Shown here: positions 52,117 through 60,172 of the stretch, piece by piece
How the letters are laid out: each line of letters opens with the position of its first letter
Numbering within the stretch: the first letter of the stretch is position 1
Assembly (NCBI RefSeq): GCF_008122505.1
Contig: NZ_VSSB01000002.1
Coordinates: 310,001-374,000, forward strand
DNA: 64,000 nt
Reading direction: 5' to 3'
Origin: Agromyces mariniharenae
GTDB taxonomy: Bacteria; Actinomycetota; Actinomycetes; Actinomycetales; Microbacteriaceae
Made by a program: the position numbers and the translations under genes
Notes under the pieces: generated by a model
Told to the model about the DNA's origin: nothing
The model's input: the letters and a program-made list of their open reading frames with translations, nothing else
Databases searched by the model: none

Positions 52117-52131
52117 GAGGCTCCCTCAGCA
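52117..52131. repeat. junction motif copy E (GAGGCTCCCTCAGCA)
   Basis: Starts 3 bases after the DHFR-like stop and ends at the first codon of the integrase remnant. Differs from copies B and C at a few positions and is no longer palindromic in the centre. Confidence 0.55.
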
Positions 52132-52405
52132 CGACGCCCGCATAGGCTCGGATCCGGCGAGCCTCGCCATCAGCTCGGGGGCGAACGTCAAGGCGGTTCA
52201 GCGCATGCTCGGCCATGCCTCAGCGGCCATGACGCTCGACGTGTACGCCGACCTCTTCGACGAGGACCTCGAGGCCGTGTTGATTGCCCTCAATACGGCG
52301 CGGTCGGCTGCGATTGTTGCCATTCCGTTGTCACCGGCTGGTCTCCAGGTCAGCGGCACCGCCCAACTGCCCCGGAAAGTCGGGGGAGGCGGCGCGTCAG
52401 CCTGA
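52130..52405 (+). pseudogene. tyrosine recombinase (integrase), C-terminal remnant
   Basis: The last ~91 codons of a phage-type integrase. Readable motifs are HDAR (the HxxR catalytic box, degraded after it), ASLAISSGANVKAVQRMLGHASAAMTLDVYADLF, with the catalytic LGH and the nucleophile Tyr in DVYADL. There is no start and the N-terminal two thirds are missing. It ends 2 bases before the tRNA-Leu gene, the usual place for the integrase of a tRNA-targeted element. The element can no longer excise by itself. Confidence 0.88.
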
Positions 52406-52429
52406 GTGCGGAAGGAGGGACTTGAACCC
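52406..52429. repeat. attachment-site repeat within tRNA-Leu 3' end
   Basis: Proximal copy of the 24-base direct repeat that bounds the island (other copy 49038-49061). The tRNA remains intact after integration. Confidence 0.85.
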
Positions 52430-52488
52430 TCACGCCCGAAGGCACAGGAACCTAAATCCTGCGTGTCTACCGATTCCACCACTCCCGC
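52407..52488 (-). tRNA. tRNA-Leu (anticodon UAG)
   Basis: On the minus strand the sequence starts GCGGGAGTGGTGGAATCGG and ends with CTTCCGCA. The acceptor stem GCGGGAG pairs with CTTCCGC, the anticodon arm is CAGGA-TTTAGGT-TCCTG giving anticodon TAG, a variable arm follows (TGCCTTCGGGCG), and the T-arm is AGGGTTCAAGTCCCT. The long variable arm fits a class II tRNA-Leu reading CUA. CCA is not encoded. Its 3' 24 bases are duplicated at 49038-49061. Confidence 0.95.
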
Positions 52489-52608
52489 GAGTGCCCGTTC
52501 AGTCTAGGCGGCACCTCTACGGGCACTGGCGGGCGCCGCCCGCGTCGTGGGACGATCGGCCACGAGCGGTCGGGCGCTGAACGCCCGCCCGAGCGACGGG
52601 GGGCCACG

Positions 52609-54144
52609 ATGGCGACGAACGCGGATGCCTCGAACGACACGGCACCGGCCACGGATGCCGAGAGCGGCACGAACGCGACGAATGCCACGGCGGGTGCGCC
52701 GGCCCAGACTGCCTCGAACGCGCCAATGGACCGCATGTTCGCCAGCCGCCAGGGGGTGACCGGCGCCCGCGGCGACGTACTCGTGATCTTCGGACTCACG
52801 GGCGACCTCGCACGCGTCATGACGTTCCGATCGCTCTACCGCCTCGAGCGGCGGAACATGCTCGACGTGCCGATCGTCGGCGTGGCCGTCGACGACTGGA
52901 CCGTCGACCAGCTCATCGAGCGCGCCCGCACGTCGATCGTCGCGACCGGGGAGCCGCTCGACGAGGATGTCTTCGCGCGCCTCGCCGCCCGCTTCAGCTA
53001 CGTCTCGGGCGACTTCGCCGACGACTCCACGTACACCAAGGTCGCCGCCGCGATCGAGGGCAAGCGGCATCCGGTGTTCTACCTCGAGATCCCGCCGAAC
53101 CTGTTCGCGACGGTCGTCAAGGGGATCGCCGGCGCCGGGCTCGTGACGGGCGCCCGCGTCATCGTCGAGAAGCCGTTCGGGCACGACCTCGCGTCGGCCC
53201 GCGCGCTCGCCGCCGACCTGCACCAGTACGTCGACGAGTCGCAGCTGTTCCGAGTCGACCACTACCTCGGCAAGATGGGCCTCGAGGAGATCCTCTATCT
53301 GCGGTTCGCGAACACCATGCTCGAGCCCGTCTGGAACCGCAACTACGTGAAGTTCGTGCAGATCACGATGGCCGAGCAGTTCGGGCTCGACAACCGCGGC
53401 CACTTCTACGACCCCGTCGGCGCACTGCGCGACGTCGTCGTGAACCACCTCATGCTCGTCGTCGCGGCCACCGCCATGGAGGCGCCCGCGGGCGGCGACC
53501 CGACCACGCTGCAGGACATGCAGACCTCGCTGTTCCGTGCGATGGCACACGCCGATCCGCGCGACTACGTGCGCGGCCAGTTCGAGGGCTACCACGACCT
53601 CCCGGGCGTCGCGCCCGACTCGACGACCGAGACGTTCGCGGCGCTCAAGCTCGAGATCGAGAATTGGCGCTGGTCGGGCGTCCCCTTCCTCATCCGCACG
53701 GGCAAGCTGCTGCCGCTCACGCAGACCGAGGTGCGACTCGTCTTCAAGCCGTCGCCGAAGCTGGGCTTCGGGCTGCAGAACGCCCAGACCGCGCCCGACG
53801 AGCTGGTGTTCCGGATCGACCCGAACACCGGCGTGCGCATCGTGCTCAATGCGAAGCGAGCGGATGCCCCGCTCCCGAGTCCTGTCGAACTCGACATGCA
53901 GTTCGCGGCGGAAGGCGGCGACGGACCCACCCCCTACGAGGTGCTGCTGCACGCCGCCCTCATCGGCGCGACCCCGCGGTTCGCCCGTCAGGACACCGTC
54001 GAGGCCGCCTGGCGGGTGCTGCAGCCGCTGCTCGATTCCCCGCCGCCCGTTCACACGTACAAGCCGGGAACATGGGGTCCGCCGCAGGCGGAGTCCGTCG
54101 CCGCGGACCTCGGCGGCTGGCGCGCGCCCTGGACGAGCAACTGA
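52609..54144 (+). CDS. zwf: glucose-6-phosphate dehydrogenase
   Basis: A 511-residue enzyme of the oxidative pentose phosphate pathway. The active-site motif [15 protein letters not shown] is intact, as are VEKPFGHDL and [16 protein letters not shown]. The cofactor motif reads [12 protein letters not shown], deviating from the common GASGDLA. The N-terminal ~45 residues are an Ala/Thr/Asn-rich extension. It is not in a tal-zwf-opcA cluster, suggesting a second copy. Promoter region lies between the tRNA and the start. Confidence 0.92.
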   Translation: MATNADASNDTAPATDAESGTNATNATAGAPAQTASNAPMDRMFASRQGVTGARGDVLVIFGLTGDLARVMTFRSLYRLERRNMLDVPIVGVAVDDWTVDQLIERARTSIVATGEPLDEDVFARLAARFSYVSGDFADDSTYTKVAAAIEGKRHPVFYLEIPPNLFATVVKGIAGAGLVTGARVIVEKPFGHDLASARALAADLHQYVDESQLFRVDHYLGKMGLEEILYLRFANTMLEPVWNRNYVKFVQITMAEQFGLDNRGHFYDPVGALRDVVVNHLMLVVAATAMEAPAGGDPTTLQDMQTSLFRAMAHADPRDYVRGQFEGYHDLPGVAPDSTTETFAALKLEIENWRWSGVPFLIRTGKLLPLTQTEVRLVFKPSPKLGFGLQNAQTAPDELVFRIDPNTGVRIVLNAKRADAPLPSPVELDMQFAAEGGDGPTPYEVLLHAALIGATPRFARQDTVEAAWRVLQPLLDSPPPVHTYKPGTWGPPQAESVAADLGGWRAPWTSN

Positions 54145-54180
54145 CCGGCGACTGACCGGCGACCGACGGGCGTGGTCGTT

Positions 54181-54223
54181 CGCGGCATCCGCTCGAGCAG
54201 CCGTGCACGAGACGGATGCCGCG
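54181..54223. repeat. inverted GCGGCATCCG elements after zwf
   Basis: CGCGGCATCCG (54181-54191) and CGGATGCCGCG (54213-54223): perfect 11-bp arms with a 21-base loop, located between zwf and the PPOX gene. Confidence 0.65.
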
Positions 54224-54241
54224 GTGCGCTTGACTGGCGGG

Positions 54242-54640
54242 ATGACCCACGGACTCACCGACCACTTCGCCCGCATCCTCGACGCGCCCGTCTTCGGGCA
54301 CCTCGCCACCGTGCGCAAGCACGGCACCGTGCAGGTGAATCCCATGTGGTTCGAGTTCGACCGCGAAGCGGGGGTCATCCGCTTCACGCACACGACCAAG
54401 CGCGCCAAATTCCGCAACCTGCAGCACGACCCGCGCATGACGCTCGAGGCGCTCGACCCCGAGAGCCCGTTCCGGTACGTCGAGGTGCGCGGCCGGCTCA
54501 CTGAGGTCGTGCCCGACCCCGAGGGCGCCTTCTACGTGCACCTCGCGAACCGCTACGGCGATCCGGATGCCGCGGCCCCGGCCGACAAGGCCGACCGCGT
54601 GATCCTCGTGATGCAGGTCGAGAAGGTCAACGGCCGCTGA
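54242..54640 (+). CDS. PPOX-class F420/FMN-dependent oxidoreductase
   Basis: A 132-residue split-barrel protein: FGHLATVRKHGTVQVNPMWFEFD, IRFTHTTKRAKFRNLQHDPRMTLEA and FRYVEVRGRLTEV are typical of the Rv1155-like F420-binding group. ATG at 54242. The natural substrate is unknown (biliverdin or related compounds in some relatives). Follows zwf in the same direction with a hairpin-forming spacer. Confidence 0.88.
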   Translation: MTHGLTDHFARILDAPVFGHLATVRKHGTVQVNPMWFEFDREAGVIRFTHTTKRAKFRNLQHDPRMTLEALDPESPFRYVEVRGRLTEVVPDPEGAFYVHLANRYGDPDAAAPADKADRVILVMQVEKVNGR

Positions 54641-54816
54641 GGTCGTGAGTGTGCGGTCGACTCGCGCGCCGTCGACCACCCCCGACTTGGGGTGGGCGAT
54701 CGTCTTGCGGCCCCGTGCGAGGGGCGGTTCACTGGCGGCGTGCAGCCTCGCCTCGGCACGGCGTGCAGCCATCCGACCTCGAGGGGTCGCTGCTCGCATC
54801 GCCAAGGAGGAACACC

Positions 54817-55287
54817 ATGCGCACGAACCTCAGCGCTGCGACCGCGATCTCCGCGATCGCCTTGCTGCTCGCGAGCTCGACGCCCGCACATGCAGCCCCG
54901 TCGATCGAACGCATTCCGTTCGAGGACACCTTCCACGACACCTTCCTCTCCGCGGAGTGCGGTGTGGACGTCACCACGACCATCTCGGGCTTCCGTATCG
55001 AACGGGAGTTCGTCGACGGAGCCGGCAATCTCGTCGAGCTGGCCACGATCAGCATCAGGGGTACGTCGTCGTCGGAGTTCGGCAGCGTCCGGATCATGGA
55101 TGTCGGCGCTGACCAGGTGAAGGTCGCTCCCGACGGCACGGTCACCCTCACGGTCACGGGTCAGGTGCCGTTCGCCTTCGTCGGAGCCCTGGTCCTCGAC
55201 CTCGACACGAATGAGGTCGTGAAGGAGCCCGTGCTCCGCGGGGACAAGCAACTGGAGAAGGCCTGCAGGCTCCTGGCCGACTCGTGA
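54817..55287 (+). CDS. secreted hypothetical protein
   Basis: A 156-residue protein with a clear Sec signal peptide (MRTNLSAATAISAIALLLAS, cleavage after AHA near residue 26). The mature domain is beta-rich with two Cys (AECGVD and KACRLL) that could form a disulphide. Excellent ribosome-binding site AAGGAGG. I do not recognise the family. A 12-bp hairpin follows the stop. Confidence 0.75.
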   Translation: MRTNLSAATAISAIALLLASSTPAHAAPSIERIPFEDTFHDTFLSAECGVDVTTTISGFRIEREFVDGAGNLVELATISIRGTSSSEFGSVRIMDVGADQVKVAPDGTVTLTVTGQVPFAFVGALVLDLDTNEVVKEPVLRGDKQLEKACRLLADS

Positions 55288-55289
55288 GA

Positions 55290-55339
55290 CCTCACTTCCG
55301 CGCCGGTTCCCCTGGTGCGGAAGTGAGGGACTCGAACCC
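55290..55339. terminator. hairpin overlapping a tRNA 3'-end-like sequence
   Basis: CCTCACTTCCGC (55290-55301) and GCGGAAGTGAGG (55317-55328) form a 12-bp stem with a 15-base loop right after the stop of the secreted protein. The right arm continues into GGGACTCGAACCC, so 55315-55339 resembles, on the minus strand, the 3' end of a tRNA and is close to the attachment repeat at 52406-52429 (one extra base and one change). Terminator function likely; the tRNA-like part may be a relic. Confidence 0.6.
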
Positions 55340-55371
55340 GAGACCGTCGTGGGCGGCCGTGGTCGGCGTGG

Positions 55372-55408
55372 CGGATGCCGCTGTGGATAAGTCCGGCCGC
55401 GGCATCCG
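55372..55408. repeat. inverted CGGATGCCGC elements before the Tad operon
   Basis: CGGATGCCGC (55372-55381) and GCGGCATCCG (55399-55408), perfect 10-bp arms with a 17-base loop, 20 bases before the tadA-like start. In the 5' leader or promoter of the pilus operon. Confidence 0.65.
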
Positions 55409-55428
55409 AGCTTCTCCAAGATGGAGCC

Positions 55429-56661
55429 ATGACCGACCCCGTGCGCACGATCGCCGAGCGCGTGCGCACCAGGGTCCTGCGCGAGGGCATTGATCTCGGG
55501 GCCGACGGCACGGCCGCTCGCCGCTTCGCCGACGAGGAGGTGCGCCGCTACAGCGAGCGAGCGCTCGCCGGTGCGCACGCCCAGCTCGCCGACGAGTCGG
55601 GCACCGCGCGCGACGTCGTCGCGGCGATCACCGGGTACGGCCCGCTGCAGCCGTTCTTCGACGACCCGAGCGTCGAGGAGATCTGGATCAACGCGCCGAC
55701 GCGAGTGTTCGTCGCCCGCGACGGCGTCGGCGAACTGACACCGGTCGTGCTCTCCGACCGCGAGGTGCGCGAGCTCGTCGAGCGGATGCTGCAGCACTCC
55801 GGCCGCCGGGTGGACCTGTCGTCGCCCTTCGTCGACGCCTCCCTTCCCGACGGGTCGCGGCTCCACGTCGTGATCCCCGACGTCACGCGGGCGCACTGGG
55901 CGGTGAACATCCGCAAGTTCCGGCGCAGCATCCGTTCGCTGTCGCAGCTCGTGGAGCTCGGCTCGCTCACACGGCAAGCGGCCGAGTTCCTGCGCATGAG
56001 CGTGCTCGTCGGCGCCAACATCCTCGTGTCGGGTGCGACGCACACCGGCAAGACGACCATGTTGAATGCGCTGATGTCGGCGGCGCGCACCGGAGATCGC
56101 GTCGTGACCGTCGAGGAGACGTTCGAGCTCGACCTCGACGTGCGCGACCTCGTGTCGATGCAGTGCCGCCAGCCGAGCCTGGAGGGCACGGGCGAGATCA
56201 CGCTGCGGCGGCTCATCAAGGAGGCGCTGCGCATGCGACCCGACCGTCTCATCGTCGGCGAGGTGCGCGAGGCCGAGAGCCTCGACCTGCTCATCGCGCT
56301 CAACTCGGGCGTTCCCGGCATGTGCACCATCCACGCCAACACGGCGCGCGATGCGCTCACGAAGCTGTGCACGCTGCCGTTGCTCGCGGGTCGCAACATC
56401 GACGCGTCCTTCGTCGTGCCGACCGTCGCGAGCTGCATCGACCTCGTCGTGCACCTCGGCATGGATCGCGATGGCGGCCGGCATGTCGCCGAGGTCGGGG
56501 CGACGTCGGGAGCAACCGTCGACGGCGTGGTCGAGCTGGAGCCGATCTTCACGCGTCGCAGCGGTCAGCTCGTGCCCACCGGTGCGCTGCCGCCCCGCAG
56601 GGAGAAGTACGACGCCGTCGGGCTGGATCCCGCGATCGTCCTCGCTCGGGATGCCGCATGA
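55429..56661 (+). CDS. tadA: Tad pilus assembly ATPase (CpaF/TadA)
   Basis: A 410-residue type II/IV secretion ATPase that powers pilus assembly. ITGYGPLQPFFDDPSVEEIWIN marks the N-terminal domain; Walker A is SGATHTGKTTM, followed by the Asp box (VVTVEETFELDL), Walker B (DRLIVGEVREAESLDLL) and the His box (GMCTIHANT). Start ATG 55429. First gene of a run of seven overlapping or closely spaced pilus genes. A CpaE/Ssd-like ATPase usually found upstream is absent. Confidence 0.93.
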   Translation: MTDPVRTIAERVRTRVLREGIDLGADGTAARRFADEEVRRYSERALAGAHAQLADESGTARDVVAAITGYGPLQPFFDDPSVEEIWINAPTRVFVARDGVGELTPVVLSDREVRELVERMLQHSGRRVDLSSPFVDASLPDGSRLHVVIPDVTRAHWAVNIRKFRRSIRSLSQLVELGSLTRQAAEFLRMSVLVGANILVSGATHTGKTTMLNALMSAARTGDRVVTVEETFELDLDVRDLVSMQCRQPSLEGTGEITLRRLIKEALRMRPDRLIVGEVREAESLDLLIALNSGVPGMCTIHANTARDALTKLCTLPLLAGRNIDASFVVPTVASCIDLVVHLGMDRDGGRHVAEVGATSGATVDGVVELEPIFTRRSGQLVPTGALPPRREKYDAVGLDPAIVLARDAA

Positions 56662-57518
56662 GCCTCATCCTGGGCGGCGTCCTCGGTCTCGGGGTCCTCC
56701 TCGTCCTCTCGCCGTGGCTGTGGCCGGCTCGAGCGACGGCGACGTCGAGACGCCGGGCATTCGACTCCTCTCGCGATGCCCTCGCACTCGCCGGGCTCGG
56801 CGGTGTCTCGATCCCGGTGGTGGCGATCGTCTGCCTGCTGCTCGCGCTCGTGGGCGGGGCGCTCGCCCAGGCGGTGTTCCACGTCCCGATCCTTACGGCC
56901 GTGGCGGCGGTGCTCGGAGCGGCGCTGGTGCCGATGGTCGTGAACGCACGTGCCGTGCGGCGTCGTGCCGCGAATCGTGAGGTGTGGCCCGACGTCGTCG
57001 ACCACCTCGTCGCCTCCGTGCGAGCCGGGATGTCGCTGCCCGACAGCGTCGCCGCGCTGGCCGAGCTCGGACCCGCGGTCACGCGGCCGGCGTTCGCCGA
57101 GTTCGAGGCGGACTTCGGGCGGAGCGGCAACTTCGGCCAGTGCATCGACCGCCTGAAGTCGACGCTCGCCGATCCGACGGCCGATCGCATCCTCGAGACG
57201 CTGCGCATGGCGCGAGAGGTCGGCGGGAGTGACGTGACCGCCGTGCTGCGCGGACTGGCCGGATACCTGCGCGAGGATGCGGCCGTGCGGTCGGAGGTCG
57301 TCGCGCGCCAGTCCTGGATCCGGAATGCCGCGCGCCTCGGAGTGGCGGCGCCGTGGTTGCTGCTGCTCGTCCTCGCCTCGCGACAGGAGACGCTCGTCGC
57401 CTACGACTCGACGGCGGGCAGCGTGCTGATCGTCGTTGGCGTCGTCGTGACCTTCGTCGCCTATCGCGCGATGATCGCGCTCGGGCGCCTCCCCGAGGAG
57501 CGCCGATGGCTGCGATGA
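56658..57518 (+). CDS. tadB: Tad inner-membrane platform protein TadB
   Basis: A 286-residue type II secretion system F-domain protein with N-terminal and C-terminal membrane segments; the GspF-like domain contains DVVDHLVASVRAGMSLPDSVAALAELG. ATGA overlap with tadA. With TadC it forms the membrane platform for pilus extrusion. Confidence 0.9.
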   Translation: MSLILGGVLGLGVLLVLSPWLWPARATATSRRRAFDSSRDALALAGLGGVSIPVVAIVCLLLALVGGALAQAVFHVPILTAVAAVLGAALVPMVVNARAVRRRAANREVWPDVVDHLVASVRAGMSLPDSVAALAELGPAVTRPAFAEFEADFGRSGNFGQCIDRLKSTLADPTADRILETLRMAREVGGSDVTAVLRGLAGYLREDAAVRSEVVARQSWIRNAARLGVAAPWLLLLVLASRQETLVAYDSTAGSVLIVVGVVVTFVAYRAMIALGRLPEERRWLR

Positions 57519-58453
57519 ACGTGATCGGCGCCCTCGGACTGGTGCTCGGCGCCGTCCTCGGCCTCGGGCTCTGGTTGGTCGCCTCGGCGGTGCCGCGCCT
57601 CGGTCGGCCGAGACTGGTCGAGCGCGTCGCGCCCTACGTCGCCGACCTGTCGCCCGCGGCGCGGGCGCTGCTCGACCGTCGACCCGCGGACCCGAGTCCG
57701 GTGCTCGGCGTGCTCGTCGGGCCGGTCGCCCGCCGAGCACGCACGATCATGTCGACGTGGCTCGGCGGCGACGAGACGATCGCCAAGCGCCTCCGCCAGG
57801 CCGGCGCCGCGGCATCCGTCGAGCGCTTTCGCGGCGAGCAGCTCGCGTGGGCCGCCGCAGGGTTCGTGATCGGCGCGGCCGTCGCGCTGTTCGTCCCGAC
57901 GTTCGGCGGGCTTCCCGTCGTCGTGCGGATCGCCGCACCGGTGCTCGCCGGCGCGCTCGGCGCGGCCCTCCGCGACTGGACGCTGCAGCGCCGGGCACGG
58001 CGACGACTCGCGCGCATCTCAGCGGAGCTGCCGACCGTGCTCGAGTTCCTCACGCTCAGCCTCACGGCGGGCGAAGGCATGCTCGATGCGATCCGCCGCG
58101 TCGCGAACGCCGGCTCCGGCGAGCTTCCCGGTGAGTTCGCGCGCGTGGTGAGCGAGGTCGGGACGGGTGTTCCGCTCGGTCGTGCGCTCGCCGAGCTGCG
58201 CGACGGCCTCGACCATCCCGGCCTCTCCCGCGCGATCGACCAGGTGCTGGGCGCGCTCGATCGCGGTGCGCCGCTGGCTGCGGTGCTCCGGTCCCAAGCG
58301 GGCGATGCGCGCGAAGGGGCCAAGCGCACCCTCATCGAGCTGGCCGGTCGCAAGGAGATAGCCATGCTCGTGCCACTCGTCTTCTTGATCCTGCCCGTGA
58401 CCGTCGCATTCGCGCTGTTCCCGGGCTACCTCGTGCTGCAGGCGGGCTTCTGA
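57506..58453 (+). CDS. tadC: Tad inner-membrane platform protein TadC
   Basis: A 315-residue GspF-domain membrane protein (ISAELPTVLEFLTLSLTAGEGMLDAIRRVA; C-terminal EIAMLVPLVFLILPVTVAFALFPGYLVLQ). ATG 57506 has GAGGAG upstream and overlaps the tadB end by 13 bases; ATG 57515 is an alternative. Partner of TadB. Confidence 0.9.
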   Translation: MAAMNVIGALGLVLGAVLGLGLWLVASAVPRLGRPRLVERVAPYVADLSPAARALLDRRPADPSPVLGVLVGPVARRARTIMSTWLGGDETIAKRLRQAGAAASVERFRGEQLAWAAAGFVIGAAVALFVPTFGGLPVVVRIAAPVLAGALGAALRDWTLQRRARRRLARISAELPTVLEFLTLSLTAGEGMLDAIRRVANAGSGELPGEFARVVSEVGTGVPLGRALAELRDGLDHPGLSRAIDQVLGALDRGAPLAAVLRSQAGDAREGAKRTLIELAGRKEIAMLVPLVFLILPVTVAFALFPGYLVLQAGF

Positions 58454-58513
58454 TGCCCGCCGAGTCGGCGCTCCGATCGCGCACCGGGGGGTGCGCCGAC
58501 GAAAGGACGGTCC

Positions 58514-58678
58514 ATGCGAGAGCTCATCGCGCGGTTGCGCGAGGAACGCGGCGACGTGCCCGGCTGGGTGCTGATCACGTTGATGACCGCGGGATTGGTC
58601 ATCGTGATCTGGGGCCTTGCCGGCCCCGCGCTGAGCGGCGTGTTCGATCAGGCGATCAGCCGGGTCCTCGGGTTCTGA
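58514..58678 (+). CDS. Flp/Tad pilin-like small protein
   Basis: A 54-residue reading frame: MRELIARLREERGDVPGWVL followed by a single hydrophobic helix (ITLMTAGLVIVIWGLAGPAL) and a short tail ending VLGF. AAAGGA lies 8 bases before the ATG. Position between tadC and the TadE-like genes, size and one N-proximal hydrophobic helix fit the major pilin of actinobacterial Tad systems, processed at the junction of the charged leader and the helix. The sequence lacks the classic Flp G/E-Y motif, so the assignment rests on size and context. Confidence 0.75.
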   Translation: MRELIARLREERGDVPGWVLITLMTAGLVIVIWGLAGPALSGVFDQAISRVLGF

Positions 58679-58719
58679 GGCGCTGGTCTGCGGCTCCGGG
58701 AGCGCGCCGTTCGGGCTCG

Positions 58720-59112
58720 GTGCTCGGGACGCTGGCGCGCGAGGAGCGCGGCTCCGCGGTCGCCGAGTTCACGCTCGTCGGCGTCCTGCTCACGGTGCTC
58801 GCGCTCGCGGTCGTGCAGCTCGCGCTCGCGCTGCACGTGCGCAACACGCTGCTCGACGCGGCGGCCGAGGGCGCGAGGTTCGCGGCGCTGGCCGGCTCCT
58901 CGGCGAGCGACGGCACGGCGCGGACCCGCGACCTCATCTCGACGGCCATCTCCGCGGAGTACGCGCGCGACATCACCGCGGGAACGACCTCGGTCGGCGG
59001 CGTGCCGGCCGTGGAGGTGACCGTGCGCGCGACGTTGCCGGTCGTCGGCCTGCTGGGGGTTGAGCGGGGCCTGGAGGTGTCGGGTCATGCGGCACTCGAG
59101 TCGGTCGACTGA
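58720..59112 (+). CDS. TadE-like minor pilin
   Basis: A 130-residue pseudopilin: EERGSAVAEFTLVGVLLTVLALAVVQLALALHVRNTLLDAAAEGARFAAL is the TadE signature (GSAxxEF then a hydrophobic helix). GTG 58720 is the only sensible start; the frame is open further back inside the pilin gene. Minor pilin or pilus-associated protein. Confidence 0.85.
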   Translation: MLGTLAREERGSAVAEFTLVGVLLTVLALAVVQLALALHVRNTLLDAAAEGARFAALAGSSASDGTARTRDLISTAISAEYARDITAGTTSVGGVPAVEVTVRATLPVVGLLGVERGLEVSGHAALESVD

Positions 59113-59584
59113 GCCGCAGTCGATGCGTCTCATCGCCCGGCGCGTCCTGCGACGCCTCGCAGGCGATCAGGGCTCGGCCTCGCTCGAGTTCCTCACGGTC
59201 GGCATGCTCCTGCTCGTGCCGCTCGTCTACCTCGTGCTCGCGGTTGCCGCGGTGCAGGCGGGAGCGCTCGGCGTCGAGGGTGCGGCGCGGCAGGCTGCTC
59301 GCGTCGCGGTGACGGCTTCAGACCAGGGGGCCACGGATGCCGCGGTGGAACGTGCGGTCCGCGTCACGCTCGCCGACTACGCGATCGATGCCGACGCGGC
59401 ATCCGTCACCGTGCGCTGCGATCGCGCGGACTGCGGCGAGCCGGGCGCGCGGGTGAGCGTCACCGTCGTCGCCCGCGTCGAGCTGCCGCTCGTGCCCGAC
59501 GTGCTCTCGCTCACCGCCGTCGGGAGCGTGCCCGTCGAGGCGAGCGCGACGCAGACCGTCTCCCGCTTCGCGGGTGCGTCGTGA
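59087..59584 (+). CDS. TadE-family pilus protein
   Basis: A 165-residue protein with DQGSASLEFLTVGMLLLVPLVYLVLAVAAVQAGALGVEGAARQAARVA, again the TadE pattern, then a beta-rich domain with a Cys pair (VRCDRADCGEPG). ATG 59087 has GGAGG eight to nine bases upstream and overlaps the previous gene by 26 bases; ATG 59123 is an alternative. Extracytoplasmic after its helix. Confidence 0.82.
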   Translation: MRHSSRSTEPQSMRLIARRVLRRLAGDQGSASLEFLTVGMLLLVPLVYLVLAVAAVQAGALGVEGAARQAARVAVTASDQGATDAAVERAVRVTLADYAIDADAASVTVRCDRADCGEPGARVSVTVVARVELPLVPDVLSLTAVGSVPVEASATQTVSRFAGAS

Positions 59585-60030
59585 TGCGGACGCTCCGAAC
59601 ACGCGCGGCGCGGGACGAGACCGGGTCGACGCTGCTCCTCACGATCGGCTACGGCGCGCTCGGGCTCGCGATCATCCTCGTGGTCGCCTCCGCGACCACG
59701 CTCTACCTCGAGCGCAAGCGGCTGTTCACCGTCGCCGACGGCGCGGCGCTCGCTGCGGCCGAGGCGTGGGCGCTCGAATCGGTGCGCGTCGACGGCGGCC
59801 GGCTCACGCTCGACCTCGAGGATGCTGAGGTGCAACGCGCAGCGGGCGCGTACCTCTCGGACGCGGCGACCGATCTCGGCGACGTCGTACTCGTGAGCGC
59901 CAGCTCGACCGACGGCCGCAGCGCGACCGTGACGCTGCGCTCGGTCTGGCGGGCGCCGATCCACACCGACCTCGTGCCGATCGAGGTGCCGGTCGAGGTG
60001 ACCGTCACCGCCCGTTCGGTCTTCCACTGA
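59584..60030 (+). CDS. TadG/Rv3654c-like pilus locus protein
   Basis: A 148-residue protein: RDETGSTLLLTIGYGALGLAIILVVASATTLYLERKRLFTVADGAALAAAEAWALE has the helicase/secretion-neighbourhood TadE-like pattern of the last gene in actinobacterial tad loci. ATG overlaps the previous stop (TGATG); GTG 59581 is an alternative. The rest is an extracytoplasmic beta domain. End of the pilus operon. Confidence 0.82.
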   Translation: MRTLRTRAARDETGSTLLLTIGYGALGLAIILVVASATTLYLERKRLFTVADGAALAAAEAWALESVRVDGGRLTLDLEDAEVQRAAGAYLSDAATDLGDVVLVSASSTDGRSATVTLRSVWRAPIHTDLVPIEVPVEVTVTARSVFH

Positions 60031-60077
60031 AGGGTTCCTCGGTGACCACGGGTCCTCGGTGACGCTTATTCTCCGAG

Positions 60078-60148
60078 TGCAGGAAGATCCGCGCGACACG
60101 CCGGTGACGAACGCACGACACGCGGGGCGGGGCGGGATTCTTCCTGCA
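60078..60148. repeat. long inverted repeat between convergent genes
   Basis: TGCAGGAAGATCC (60078-60090) and GGATTCTTCCTGCA (60135-60148) pair with a single extra base, enclosing 44 bases that contain CGACACGC twice. Located after the pilus operon and before the convergent hypothetical gene. Could be a terminator or a mobile palindromic unit. Confidence 0.6.
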
Positions 60149-60172
60149 ACGCGGGGACGTGCGAACGCCCGC

